From Nothopassalora personata (lineage: Eukaryota > Ascomycota > Dothideomycetes > Mycosphaerellales > Mycosphaerellaceae): a stretch of 20,450 nucleotides of DNA. Below, piece by piece: positions 1 through 8,570 of the stretch. The position numbers were made by a program, and so were the translations under genes. Each line of letters begins with the position of its first letter. The stretch's first letter is position 1. The DNA lies in NCBI GenBank assembly GCA_033816765.1, contig JAVSIV010000062.1, positions 1-20,450 on the forward strand, written 5' to 3'. The notes under the pieces are model-generated. The model ran no database searches and was not told the DNA's origin. It worked only from the letters and a program-made list of their open reading frames with translations.

Positions 1-2885
1 AACTAACACAGTTAGATGGCATTAAAGGCTTAGGTATATTAGGAGCACATTACTCAATACTACAAAAGAAGCAGTTAAGGGCCTAGAAGATGTTAATACT
101 ATAGAGTTAGGGCATTGTAAGACTTGTAAGCTTATAAGGTTATAAAGAGTTATTTTAAGAATCCCTAGGAGACCTGCACTAGAGGCATTAGATAAAATCC
201 ATACTAACCTAGTTAGTCTAATCACTCTACTCTCTTATAATAGTTACGCATATTGCCTTATACTTACGTGTACTAAAACTAGGATGAGATAGTGCTTACT
301 ACTTCTAAAGAAAAGTGATGCTTTAATAGCAATTAAGACTTGGCTTACTATAATATGGAACCACTATAAGAAGAAACCTAAGATCTGGTTCTTAGATAGT
401 AGTAGGGAATTCAACAACATTAAACTTAGAACACATGCCTAACATAAAGGGATTAGATGGGATTTTGCATCACTATATACACCTAAGTAGAATAGAATTG
501 CTAAACCTTCGAATAAAGTTATTATTAACAAGGCTAGAGCTATACTTATAGACTCTAGCTTACTATAGAACCTCTAGCCCCAGGCTATGGATTTCGCATA
601 CTATATTACGAACCGCCTCTTTAACTTAATAACAAAAAATGTACTATAGATTAACTTTAAGAACGACCTAGGCATTAATGTTAAAGAGATAGACTTAAGG
701 AATGTAAGGAGGTTTGGATGTAAAGTATATAAACATAACGACAATTACACTAAGTCTAAAAAGTTCTCTATAAGGGCGGACATATAGTAGTATATAGGAT
801 TCTAGGGTAGTTTATTAACTAACTACCTACTGTGGAAGCTATAGTAGGAGAAGGGAAAATAGGTCTATAAGATAACCTATTCCCCCTATATAACTTTTAA
901 TAAAGATTTCTTATAGAACTCGCAATACTAAATCCCTGTAGGTAAGTAGGTTGCTTAGGGGGAGTAGATAGGGTAGACTGTTAAGAGCTCCTAGCTTACT
1001 GCTAGTAATAAGCATGCTGTCCTAGATAACGAGATCACCTTCCTTAGACATCCCTATAATAACCCTAAGGACCCTTACTATAAAGGTATTTATATGCCTC
1101 ATAAAGGGCTACACGAGCTAGAAGCGAGTTACTAACCCTATAAACCTTTAAGGGGAGCTGTGCAGCTAGAGGGGGAGCTACAGCAGCATAGTAACTAACC
1201 TAAAACATAAAGGGCTTCGTAACAAGACTCCCCTAACTAAGATTAGTCTTAGGGGGAGTATAGGATAGAAGATTTACGTCTACGATTTAGAGACATATCT
1301 ACCTAGCTCTAGGAACAGTCTCCTATAGAGCACACCTAGCTCTAGGAACAATCTCCTATAGAGCACACCTAGCTCTAGAAACAATCCCCTATAGAGCATA
1401 AGCCTTAGACTTTATAGTCTAAAGAGCCACACTAAGAAGACATAGCCCTAGCTATGTAAGAAGACCCTAATTAGGCTATGACACTATTCTACCCTACCCT
1501 ACACATTAGTAAGAGGAAGAGAGATGGGACTTATAAGCCTATAAAGACTAAACAAGCCAAGGTCTATCCTAAGCTAACTAGGAGAAGTTTAAGATAGAAT
1601 AGATCCCATTATGATTATAGTAAACTTAAGAAAGTATTCGCTGTAATAGCTATAGATAATGTAAAGAAGGAGAAGCTTACAGATCCTACCACCCTAACTG
1701 AAGCATTAAACAGACCTAATAGAGCTGAATACATTAGGGCAATTAGAAAGGAATTCAACTCCTTAGAAGACATAGAATATGTTGCATAGATCCTATTATA
1801 GAAAGTCCCTAAGGGTAGGAAACTGCTTATAGGAAAATGGGTCCTACACTATAAGTATCTTCCTAATAGGTCCATTAAGAAGCGTAGAGCTAGATGGGTA
1901 GTAAAGGGGTTTACTTAAAAGCAAGGGACAGACTATGTTAAAACCTTTGCTCTAACCCTAAGGCTACTAACAAGTAGGATTCTCCTAGCCCTATATATAG
2001 TTCTAGGCTAGAAGAGGAGACAGATTAATGTTAAAATAGCATTTATAAACCCTAACATTAATAGACCTTTATACATTAAACTACTAGAAGGGGTAGAACT
2101 TATTAAGAAAGATCTATTTAATAAAGTCCTAGAAATTAAGAAGGGACTATATGGATTGAAACAAGCTGCAAACCTCTAGTACTATGACGCTAAGGAAGCT
2201 CTAGAAGAATTAGGCCTAAAGAGACTTAATTCTAATGTATGTCTTTTTTAGGGGGAGAATTTTTTAGTTCTCCTGTATGTAGATAACTTTTAGATCTTTA
2301 GCGACAGTAATTAGAAGATTAACAAGTTCACTGCTAGACTAAAGAAGAAGTACTCTATTAAAACTGTTAACACTAACCTTTTCCTAGACATACAACTAAA
2401 GAGTAAAAAGAATGGAGATGTCTATGTCTCCTAAAAGCACTATGCTTTAGAGAAACTTTAGAAACATAGCCTAGACTTAGCTAAAAGTGTTAAGTATCCC
2501 CTTAACCGCCTGTATAAAACTCATAAAGAGCAATGCAACATATAGGATTATAATCTATTTAACACATTAATTAGGGAACTCTAGTACCTGGCTAACTAGA
2601 CTAGGCTAGATATCTCCTATGTAATAAACCACTTAGCCAAATTCTTAGCTAATCCTTTAGTAGAACATATTGCTGCAGTAAAGCATGTTTAGAGATACAT
2701 TGCTAGAACAATTAATAAGTGCCTAATCTTTAGAAAATACAATCCCTAAAGCTAGAGATCTACATAGACTCTAATTTCTCTAGAGATCCAATGTCACAAG
2801 CAGGTGCAAGCACGTGGTCGGATAAGGTACAAGTCGAATAGACGGTCTATCTAAGAGAGGCGCGGAGGGCGCGAGGTAGATATAC
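1..2885 (+). repeat. Left copy of a long exact direct repeat
   Basis: This segment recurs at 17566-20450 in the same orientation. The offset is 17,565 at the first base, at several internal landmarks (33-bp repeats, solo LTR start) and at the last base, so there is no net insertion or deletion. I found no mismatch in the stretches compared by eye, but I did not align every base by machine. The left end is cut by the window start, so the true repeat may be longer. Confidence 0.93.
1301..1399 (+). repeat. Three tandem 33-bp units in the copia linker
   Basis: Units start at 1301, 1334 and 1367 and differ by a few transitions. In the pol frame they encode an 11-residue repeat resembling TQLQEQSPIEH, with Gln codons changed to TAG. 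They lie between integrase and reverse transcriptase, a region that is normally variable and low in complexity. The same array recurs at 18866-18964. Confidence 0.85.
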
Positions 2886-2983
2886 ACGCGCCAAGCCCTC
2901 GGGCCGGCTTAGTCAGCGGCGCGCGCGGGATCCACGCACGTGCGCGCGGGTCCAAGCGAATGATGGGCGCCGGTACGGTGACA
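2792..2983. mobile_element. Short GC-rich solo LTR (192 bp) inside copia RNase H
   Basis: The segment starts TGTCAC and ends GTGACA, a perfect 6-bp terminal inversion with TG...CA ends. It is flanked by an exact 5-bp target duplication TCCAA (2787-2791 and 2984-2988). Removing the element and one duplication restores a continuous RNase H frame that joins DSNFSRDP to GRSTLGLL. It is GC- and CpG-rich and shows no RIP stops or AT bias, unlike its host, so it arrived after RIP or was too short to be mutated. It has no coding capacity. A small LTR of a TRIM-like element is an alternative to a solo LTR from a full-size family. Confidence 0.85.
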
Positions 2984-3420
2984 TCCAATAGGTAGATCCA
3001 CCTTAGGACTCCTAGTCAAAATAGCTAGATGTCCTGTTATCTAGAAATCTAACCTATAGAAGGAGATAGTGCTATTAAGTACTAAAGTAGAGTATATGGC
3101 CTTGACTAAATGCTGTAGGGAAGTAATGTAGTTAAGAAATCTACTCTATAAAACCTAGAAAATAACTAACTACAAAGCTTAAGCCTTTAAGATCTTTATA
3201 GACAACTAGTCTACTATTAAGCTAGTTAGAGATTACATTAACTATAGAAGAACTAAGCATGTTAGACTAAGGAACCACTTTTGTAGACATGTTTATAAAG
3301 AAGGCTTAATTGTAGTTAAGTATATTCCTACTGCACAGTAGCTTATAGATTAGCTTATAAAGCTAAAGTTACTAAACTACATTCTCTAAGGGAGGCTTCT
3401 AGAGACTAACTACACTTTCA

Positions 3421-3535
3421 TTTGTACATAGCAAGACCTTCATTTGTTCACAAGTATTTATAAAGCAATATCTCATTTGTTTAGAGACAGTAGAGGAAAG
3501 TTTTTATTAGCCTTAAGGGCTGGATTTATTTAGGG
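3421..3535. other. Copia 3' edge, no recognisable LTR
   Basis: AT-rich sequence after the pol end. A short purine run (AAGGGAGG, near 3389-3396) could be the polypurine tract, but nothing after it resembles the possible 5' LTR before 15432. The copia 3' LTR is therefore missing, replaced or unrecognisable here. Confidence 0.4.
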
Positions 3536-4228
3536 TATCGCATAATCGGGCAATAACGGCATACTAGGAATGCGAGAACTTCTTCTCGAAATCTGCCTAG
3601 TAGAAACAAGCCTAACGACAAGGCATTAAACAGCGGCCTCTTAATTTAATGACCTAAGACATAGAAGTGAACACAGCGACACTAGGGCGTAACTACTAGA
3701 TAACGCGACTTACGAGGATTAAGACGCTAGGGCGGGAGGAAGAAGAGAACCTAGGGGGTTATCTAGTGGCACATCCGATAGGACGCTCTAGTCCTAAAGG
3801 GGCATCTCTAGGATACTATAAAAAGGGAAAGGAAGTTCGGGAACCTCCACGCTAGAGGGGATAGAGAAAGGAAGATCGATAGGGGGGTCGTCTAGCTCGA
3901 GTTCGTCGAGGGCCTTCCCGGTCGCATTATCGGTACGACGCTTAGCGAGACGCAGCTATTTCCGTACGCGAACCTTCTTTATGCGCTTTTTAGTAAGGCG
4001 CCGAAGAAGCTTAATTTCCTCCTCCTCTAGAGACTCTAGGTCGCGGCGGAGCTATTTACGAACGGAACGGAGTTTTTCCCATTAAGAGAAGGCTATAGAG
4101 ACGTCGTAGGATTTACGATTGTGCCTAACACACTCGGAGCACTTCGAAGACCTCGGACCTACAATATAGGCGGGACGACTACCATTAGCTAGAGGCTTTA
4201 AGGAACGACAGTAAGAATAAGGAGCCAT
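3536..4228 (-). pseudogene. RIP relic of a fungal repeat-family protein with a Cys motif and coiled coil
   Basis: Reading the minus strand from an ATG at 4228 gives about 230 codons broken only by TAG/TAA. The N-terminus MAPYSYCRSLKPL is followed by a cysteine cluster, KCSECVRHNRKS then Tyr-Asp, where a Cys-Asp is likely the ancestral state. A charged helix-forming segment rich in Arg, Glu and Lys follows (about 4070-3930), then an acidic and Pro-rich tail (LDDPPIDLPF). From memory, this layout resembles a multicopy, poorly described family in transposon-rich ascomycetes. Its function is unknown. It could be an accessory ORF of a transposon. The LTR relic beginning at 4405 is upstream of its start, on the opposite strand. 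Confidence 0.6.
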
Positions 4229-4404
4229 CTCGTAACCGTTTTCTTCGATATCTTTAACGAGACGTTTACGGCGGAGAGTTGATTTAGCTTATAAAGGACT
4301 AGGAGAGATGGATAAAAGGAAGGCCATCGTTACGCGATAGAAATAACGAAGAAAATGCCGGACCCTATAAGCTTCGGGACGAAGCTAGGCTAGAAGGGGG
4401 ATAG

Positions 4405-4733
4405 TATTACGGTTTAATTCGTGGAGACATCTATAGCCACTCGTTAACCGAAGAGATTAAAGGAACTACTAGGACAAGAGCGCTCCCTCGCTACTCGACG
4501 AGAGCTAGGCAGAGCACGGAGAGTAGGACTAATTAGCTTACTTAGTCTAATTAGTTACGCTAAGACATAGTACTATATAGACAATGCTCTTTTATAAGTA
4601 GATAGGAGCCTCGTGCTCAACTTATTTTAAGTATACACTATATACTGTTTAGGACTACTACCTTCTTAACGAGTTTAAGACATCTCTATAAAGATCCAAG
4701 CCCGGTTAGGATAACGTACAGCGGTTCCTAACA
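4405..4733 (+). mobile_element. RIP-mutated LTR related to the intact LTR at 16821
   Basis: The stretch 4535-4625 matches 16950-17035 with almost only C-to-T and G-to-A differences. Shared features include the TATATAGAC core (about 4574-4582) and AGTAGATAGGAGCCTCGTGCTCAAC-like sequence that follows. The start TATTACGG at 4405 corresponds to TGTTACGG, and a possible end CTAACA falls at 4733. A purine run AGAAGGGGGA (4392-4401) precedes it, like a polypurine tract, so this could be a 3' LTR rather than a solo LTR. No clear target duplication is visible. The middle 3' half aligns poorly, so the end is approximate. Confidence 0.55.
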
Positions 4734-5799
4734 ATATCTATCTAAGAAACCTAAGTGTCGAACTTATCTCGGTCGCTATAGTAGTATTCCGGCTTACTAA
4801 CCTTAAGGGTATTGTTACCTATATAAGTAGCTAAGGCATTAATAGTATCGTTCGCGGTCTAAGGTCGTCGGGCTCTACTTACTTTACTAGGGGCGGGTGT
4901 TCCCCGTTTACTCTATTGGTCTCCTATTATAGAGGGCGTTTAAAGCTATTAGGTTTAGTATAACCTAATAATATTATAAGTTAAGAAGATAAGCTTAATC
5001 GGGTTTATTCTCGGGCCGATAGGAAGTTAAGGGAGAGTAATAAAGTAGTAGCTATCTTATCTCGTAGAGACTAAGTAGCAGTAAGGTAGAGGTTATGTTA
5101 TAGTATATTCTAAATAGTAATATTAAATAGTAAGTTAAACGCCTCGAAGCTATAAGGGCATCTCGACGTTCCTAAATACATAGGAGAATGCTTCTAGCTC
5201 GAAGCTCTTAGTAGGCGCGCTATATTGCGCTAGCTCGATATATCGTAGGCTCGATAGTCGTCGCGCTATTATAGCGTCGCGCTACGTTTTATTAGCTTAT
5301 GCCGTCTCTATAAGCTATAAGGCATCGATTAGTTAGACGGGAGTCTTCGCTATATCGATCCGTAACATTTAGATAATAAGCTAGTAAGTACGATAGCTAG
5401 TAAAGTATTAGTTAAGAAGGTAAAGGAAGAGCGTACGAGTCTAGCTACGAGTTAAATTAGAGAGATTAAGAAGGAGTCCTTAAGCGAGACTATAGTAGTA
5501 ACTAGTACCTTAAGCGAGTTAGTAGTAACTAGTACCTTAAGCGAGTCTATAGTAGTAACTAGTGCTTCGATAATTATATAGCTAGACTCGTAGCTAGACT
5601 TATAGCTATTACTTTAGAGTCTACCTAACGTTAACTAGCGTATAAAGGCACCGAGAAATAGGCTTATTATTAAGCTATCTACGAGGTAGCTAAGACCGAA
5701 AAAGTAGAGGGAAGTATAGACTCGTAGTATATAGATAGGAGGTAGACTACTTAATATTATATTATTAAGTGTAAAATATAGCGACTAACTCGCTACCTA
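4734..5799. other. RIP-degraded repetitive DNA, family not recognised
   Basis: Very AT-rich sequence with TAG/TAA in all frames. A plus-strand reading near 5410-5580 gives a Ser/Thr-rich repetitive peptide, but no polymerase, integrase or transposase motif could be found. It is probably the body of one or more decayed transposons. Confidence 0.5.
5480..5566 (+). repeat. Three tandem units of 30, 27 and 30 bp
   Basis: Units start at 5480, 5510 and 5537, each beginning TTAAGCGAG and carrying AGTAGTAACTAGT. The middle unit lacks 3 bp, so frame is kept. On the plus strand this gives LSE-(TI/L)VVTST repeats. The in-frame length change suggests that the array was once coding. Confidence 0.8.
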
Positions 5800-6393
5800 G
5801 TAGACGGCTAATAAATTTAATTAAGCAGCTAATAGTACCCTCTAATTACTAAATACAATCCTCCGCCGCGACTAAGTAAGTCGATATATTATTAGTAGGG
5901 CGAGTACTAGACTCGCTAGCCTTACTAATCTTACTAGCCTCGCTAGCCTCGCTAGAAGTAGTTAAAACACCCTCGAAAGCCTTAAATAAACTATTACTAG
6001 ACTTACTAGACTCGCTAGGCTCCTTAACTAATTTACGAGAGTTATAGCGAGCCTTCGCGTAACGTTACGCTTATAATACGCGTAAGTCTTATTAGCATTA
6101 GTAGTAAAGACTATATAGTATATACTAGCTCTCTTATACGTATCGTAGTCCGTCTAAGCCGGCTTACCTATTAATATAAGTTAGTATATATAGTATAGCA
6201 AGTCTACTATAAGACATATACCCTCTTTAGTCTCTATAATACGGCTAGCCTAGTTAAACTTACGTAAATTATTCTTCGTAACCTTTATACTACCCTTATC
6301 TATCTTCTACGAGTCTCCTAGCTATTATGCCTATATCGACTCGCTTACGTAGTAGAAATCGTTAGTACCGGCGGTACGAGGGCGTCGGTACAT
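5800..6393 (-). pseudogene. RIP relic of an unrecognised protein
   Basis: A minus-strand frame from an ATG at 6393 reads for nearly 200 codons, broken only by TAG/TAA. Protein-like parts include KVTKNNLRKFN, EGICLIVDLLYYIY, GKPA then TDYDTYKRASIYYIVF, and TYAYYKRNVTRRLAITLVN. Aromatic-rich, non-repetitive content of this kind is unlikely from random AT-rich DNA. A low-complexity Leu/Ser/Ala-rich tail follows (about 6020-5850), perhaps a Ser-rich linker after RIP. I do not recognise the family. It may be a transposon accessory or gag-like protein. Confidence 0.45.
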
Positions 6394-6505
6394 ACTATAG
6401 GTTTATTAGTCTACCTACGTACGCCTAACGAGTCGGAATCGTACTTACGCTATCGTAAGCTATAGTAATAACCGCGTTTATAAGGGTAAGCGCGGATTAG
6501 GTGTA

Positions 6506-6546
6506 CTATCGCTATTGCTATCGCTATCGCTATTATTATTGTTATT
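6506..6546. repeat. Short CTATCG/TATT microsatellite-like tract
   Basis: Imperfect repeats of a 6-bp unit (GCTATC / GCTATT) passing into ATT repeats. It is a low-complexity tract within the RIP-degraded block. Confidence 0.6.
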
Positions 6547-6672
6547 CTAAGGCTAATATCGCTAAGTAAGTCGTCTATAGTTAGATTTATATATATTGAT
6601 AAGTATAGAGTTAAAGAAATAGTAATAGCAGTAGAAGTTAATATACCCGCCGCTATAATATAACAATAGTAA

Positions 6673-6731
6673 GTAAGGTAAGCTCCTTAATACTTACTAT
6701 CTACTATTATTAAGGAGCCTAACTTACCTAC
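6673..6731. repeat. Imperfect inverted repeat (hairpin) at the edge of the AT-rich block
   Basis: The left arm 6673-6692 (GTAAGGTAAGCTCCTTAATA) pairs with 6708-6731. The core GCTCCTTAATA / TATTAAGGAGC is perfect over 11 bp, and the outer part pairs with a few extra bases. The loop is about 15 nt. It may be a remnant TIR pair or MITE at the border between RIP-mutated DNA and the gene island. Confidence 0.65.
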
Positions 6732-7135
6732 GTAGTAGGAGGAATAGGCCACCGCCGCAACTCGCTACGATTGTAGGCGACAATAGCGAGTCGCAGTAGT
6801 ATTGCTATTATTAATATTATTGTTGAGGAAGAGCGAGTGCAGCGAGTGAGGATTTCGAATAAGCGTAATTGCCGGTTTTGTAAGCCTAGGCCACCGTCTG
6901 CGGAGCATTGCCGGAGAATTGCCTTTGGATTCGCTTGCTCTTCGAGCTGGTCGCCCTCATTCCATTCACGTCTTTGCTCAATCATTGTCTAAAGAATCAC
7001 TGCCTCAGTCATAACGAATACTCCTCGCTCTCGCTATGCAGTTCGTCAGCTCCAACACCATCAAAGCGACGCGACCGAAACGCGTCAAAGACATTACTTG
7101 CGCCGGCTGACAGCACTTGTTCCACCACCGCAAAG
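6732..7135 (+). other. Upstream region and probable 5' UTR of the gene at 7136
   Basis: Base composition changes here from AT-rich relic DNA to balanced gene-island DNA, roughly between 6730 and 6850. The gene's frame is open upstream to 6908 but has no ATG before 7136, so this stretch is taken as promoter and leader. No convincing TATA box or other site was recognised. Confidence 0.5.
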
Positions 7136-8452
7136 ATGCCACGAACACTTCCATGGCTTACGGAGCCTTCAGCAAAAAAAGCCGCACCACGCAAAGCACA
7201 GTCAGAACGCAAGCGCTCCTCCTCCCCAGGCGATCTGGTCAATTCGGATCTCGAACCGATAGGCAGCAGCAGTCCGCAGCGCAGATCCAGGACGCGTGAT
7301 ACCCATCGCGAACCGTCCAGCTCTCCTCCCACGTCGGTGAAAGTCGCTCCCACGGTCGAGTACATGCGCGAGGGCTTCACCATGGACGACAGGTACATGA
7401 TGGTCGAGGACGAGTTCACAACCACCGCTCGACTCTTCTCTTTGCCGTTGCACCAAGACGAATACGAGCGAACTAGGCGTCGTGCGAAAGCTCGTGGTAC
7501 AGATACTTTGAAGTTGATTGGGCATGGCACTGATGGGAATGCGGGGAGTAGGGCGCTGAGGTTGAGGATGGAGGCGGAGGAGAGGGCGAAGAAGAGGAAG
7601 GCTGTTGCTGCGGATGATAGTGATGACGAGGAGGAAGAGTACATGGCGGATCCGCAGCTTGCTGGGTTGATGACAGCCAGTCAGAGCACGCCGAGGAAGA
7701 GCTTGAGGGGGTTTGCGAGTAACAGTCAGAGAACGCCGAGAATTGCGGGCGGGAGGACGAGGGATGTGGTAGGGGCGGAGAGGGTTTACAGGAGGGCGGA
7801 CATCTCTGCAATTGAGGCAGACGTCGAGACGGAAGATGAGGACGAGGACGATCTCGATGTCTTGGCGCCCAAGACAAGGCCGACTGCGAGCGCATCTACG
7901 AAACACCGTGGCAAGGCCATCGAGGAGCGAACAACACCTGAGCCCGTCAAGAAGTCCGGCGTCTTCAAGCAGTTCACCAACTCAGTGCAGGCCGAGCGTG
8001 AGCCGAAGAGGAGTCAGAGGCCGAGAACAAGATCGCGATCCCGAAGCTTTACACACCGCAACGATGACAAGCCCCCAGCGGTGCGCGAGCCGTGTCCACT
8101 TTCGATTGCCTCTCACAACGAGAACGATACAGAACCCCAGCCGAAACCCATCAAGATGTCAAGGACAGCCGCCATCCTTGCAAAACGACGAGAAGCGGAA
8201 AAGAAAGCCAAAGAAGATGGCATCTCGCCGGAGAAGCAGATCAAGCAAGAGCTAAAGTCACAAGTCCGCACGAAAGAGGAGCTAGCTAGCCAGACTCAAG
8301 GCAGACAGATCAAGCGGGAGCCATGTCCGTCGCCTGTCCGACAAGCTTTGGCGTCCAAATCCATGGCTCAACGCAGAGCGGCGCGAGCAAAGCAACAAGC
8401 AGAAGAGAAGCAAAGGAGCAAGATCGATGACATTCCAACTTTCTTGTATTGA
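7136..8452 (+). CDS. Disordered, probably nuclear fungal protein of unknown function (438 aa)
   Basis: A single uninterrupted exon. The start at 7136 is the first ATG in frame and has a favourable context (AAAG before ATG). The N-terminus MPRTLPWLTE and C-terminus DDIPTFLY look like conserved end motifs. A conserved-looking core lies at residues 75-120, containing EYMREGF, DDRYMMVEDEF and LHQDEYER; I recall similar segments in uncharacterised ascomycete proteins. The rest is charged and low in complexity. It has a basic KKRK stretch (152-155), acidic runs (159-168, 232-239), repeated SQ/TP sites (182-188, 197-202), an RS run (297-304), a coiled-coil-like basic helix (342-375) and two SUMO-type sites IKQE (369-372) and IKRE (392-395). 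This suggests a nuclear, possibly chromatin or DNA-repair, role, but no enzyme domain is visible. It converges on the SDR gene, with 118 bp between stops. Confidence 0.85.
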   Translation: MPRTLPWLTEPSAKKAAPRKAQSERKRSSSPGDLVNSDLEPIGSSSPQRRSRTRDTHREPSSSPPTSVKVAPTVEYMREGFTMDDRYMMVEDEFTTTARLFSLPLHQDEYERTRRRAKARGTDTLKLIGHGTDGNAGSRALRLRMEAEERAKKRKAVAADDSDDEEEEYMADPQLAGLMTASQSTPRKSLRGFASNSQRTPRIAGGRTRDVVGAERVYRRADISAIEADVETEDEDEDDLDVLAPKTRPTASASTKHRGKAIEERTTPEPVKKSGVFKQFTNSVQAEREPKRSQRPRTRSRSRSFTHRNDDKPPAVREPCPLSIASHNENDTEPQPKPIKMSRTAAILAKRREAEKKAKEDGISPEKQIKQELKSQVRTKEELASQTQGRQIKREPCPSPVRQALASKSMAQRRAARAKQQAEEKQRSKIDDIPTFLY

Positions 8453-8570
8453 GAGGATTTTGGATAAGGTACTGTCTGTTCTGGATGGAATATGCTAAAG
8501 ATACTCCCACTGCCAAAGCTCTGACGAAATGCATTCCTTCCAATTTCCAGCATCCATCTCAATCTCCCAT

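Larger units (their letters stand above)
1..3420 (+). pseudogene. RIP-degraded Ty1/copia pol (integrase, reverse transcriptase, RNase H), partial
   Basis: This is the 3' part of a copia polyprotein whose 5' part lies outside the window. Reading through TAG/TAA stops, the pre-integrase HCKTC segment is near 113-130. Integrase core motifs follow, including DSSREFNN near 397-420, then the copia linker. Reverse transcriptase spans about 1830-2750: KGFT and the RT segment QINVKIAFINP (about 2024-2055), KGLYGLKQA near 2140-2170 and LLYVDNF near 2270-2290. The last is the YVDD active-site box with its second Asp changed to Asn, as RIP would do. RNase H resumes after an inserted LTR and ends with RRTKHVRLRNHF near 3245-3280 and IPTAQQLIDQLIKL near 3325-3365, matching the usual copia C-terminus. 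A 1-nt frameshift lies near 2740-2757. No intact 3' LTR is visible after 3400. The family call is firm and the element is inactive. Confidence 0.88.

Noticed and set aside
22..225. 67-codon minus-strand frame, also at 17587-17790
   Set aside because: Antisense to the copia pol relic, which is supported by domain motifs.
4734..5799. A gypsy-type internal region following the LTR relic
   Set aside because: No primer-binding site, reverse transcriptase or integrase motif could be found in any frame.
1..6700. CRISPR-like or bacterial operon structure
   Set aside because: Repeats are few and coding in origin; RIP pattern, LTRs and fungal proteins mark a eukaryotic genome.
6908..7135. Upstream extension of the 7136 gene
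   Set aside because: The frame is open, but its first codon is TTG and there is no ATG before 7136, so it is unsuitable as a nuclear gene start.
7009..7906. Several long open frames on the minus strand opposite the gene at 7136-8452, up to 234 codons
   Set aside because: They are low-complexity Ser/Pro/Arg-rich shadows of the plus-strand gene, which has conserved-looking ends and core.
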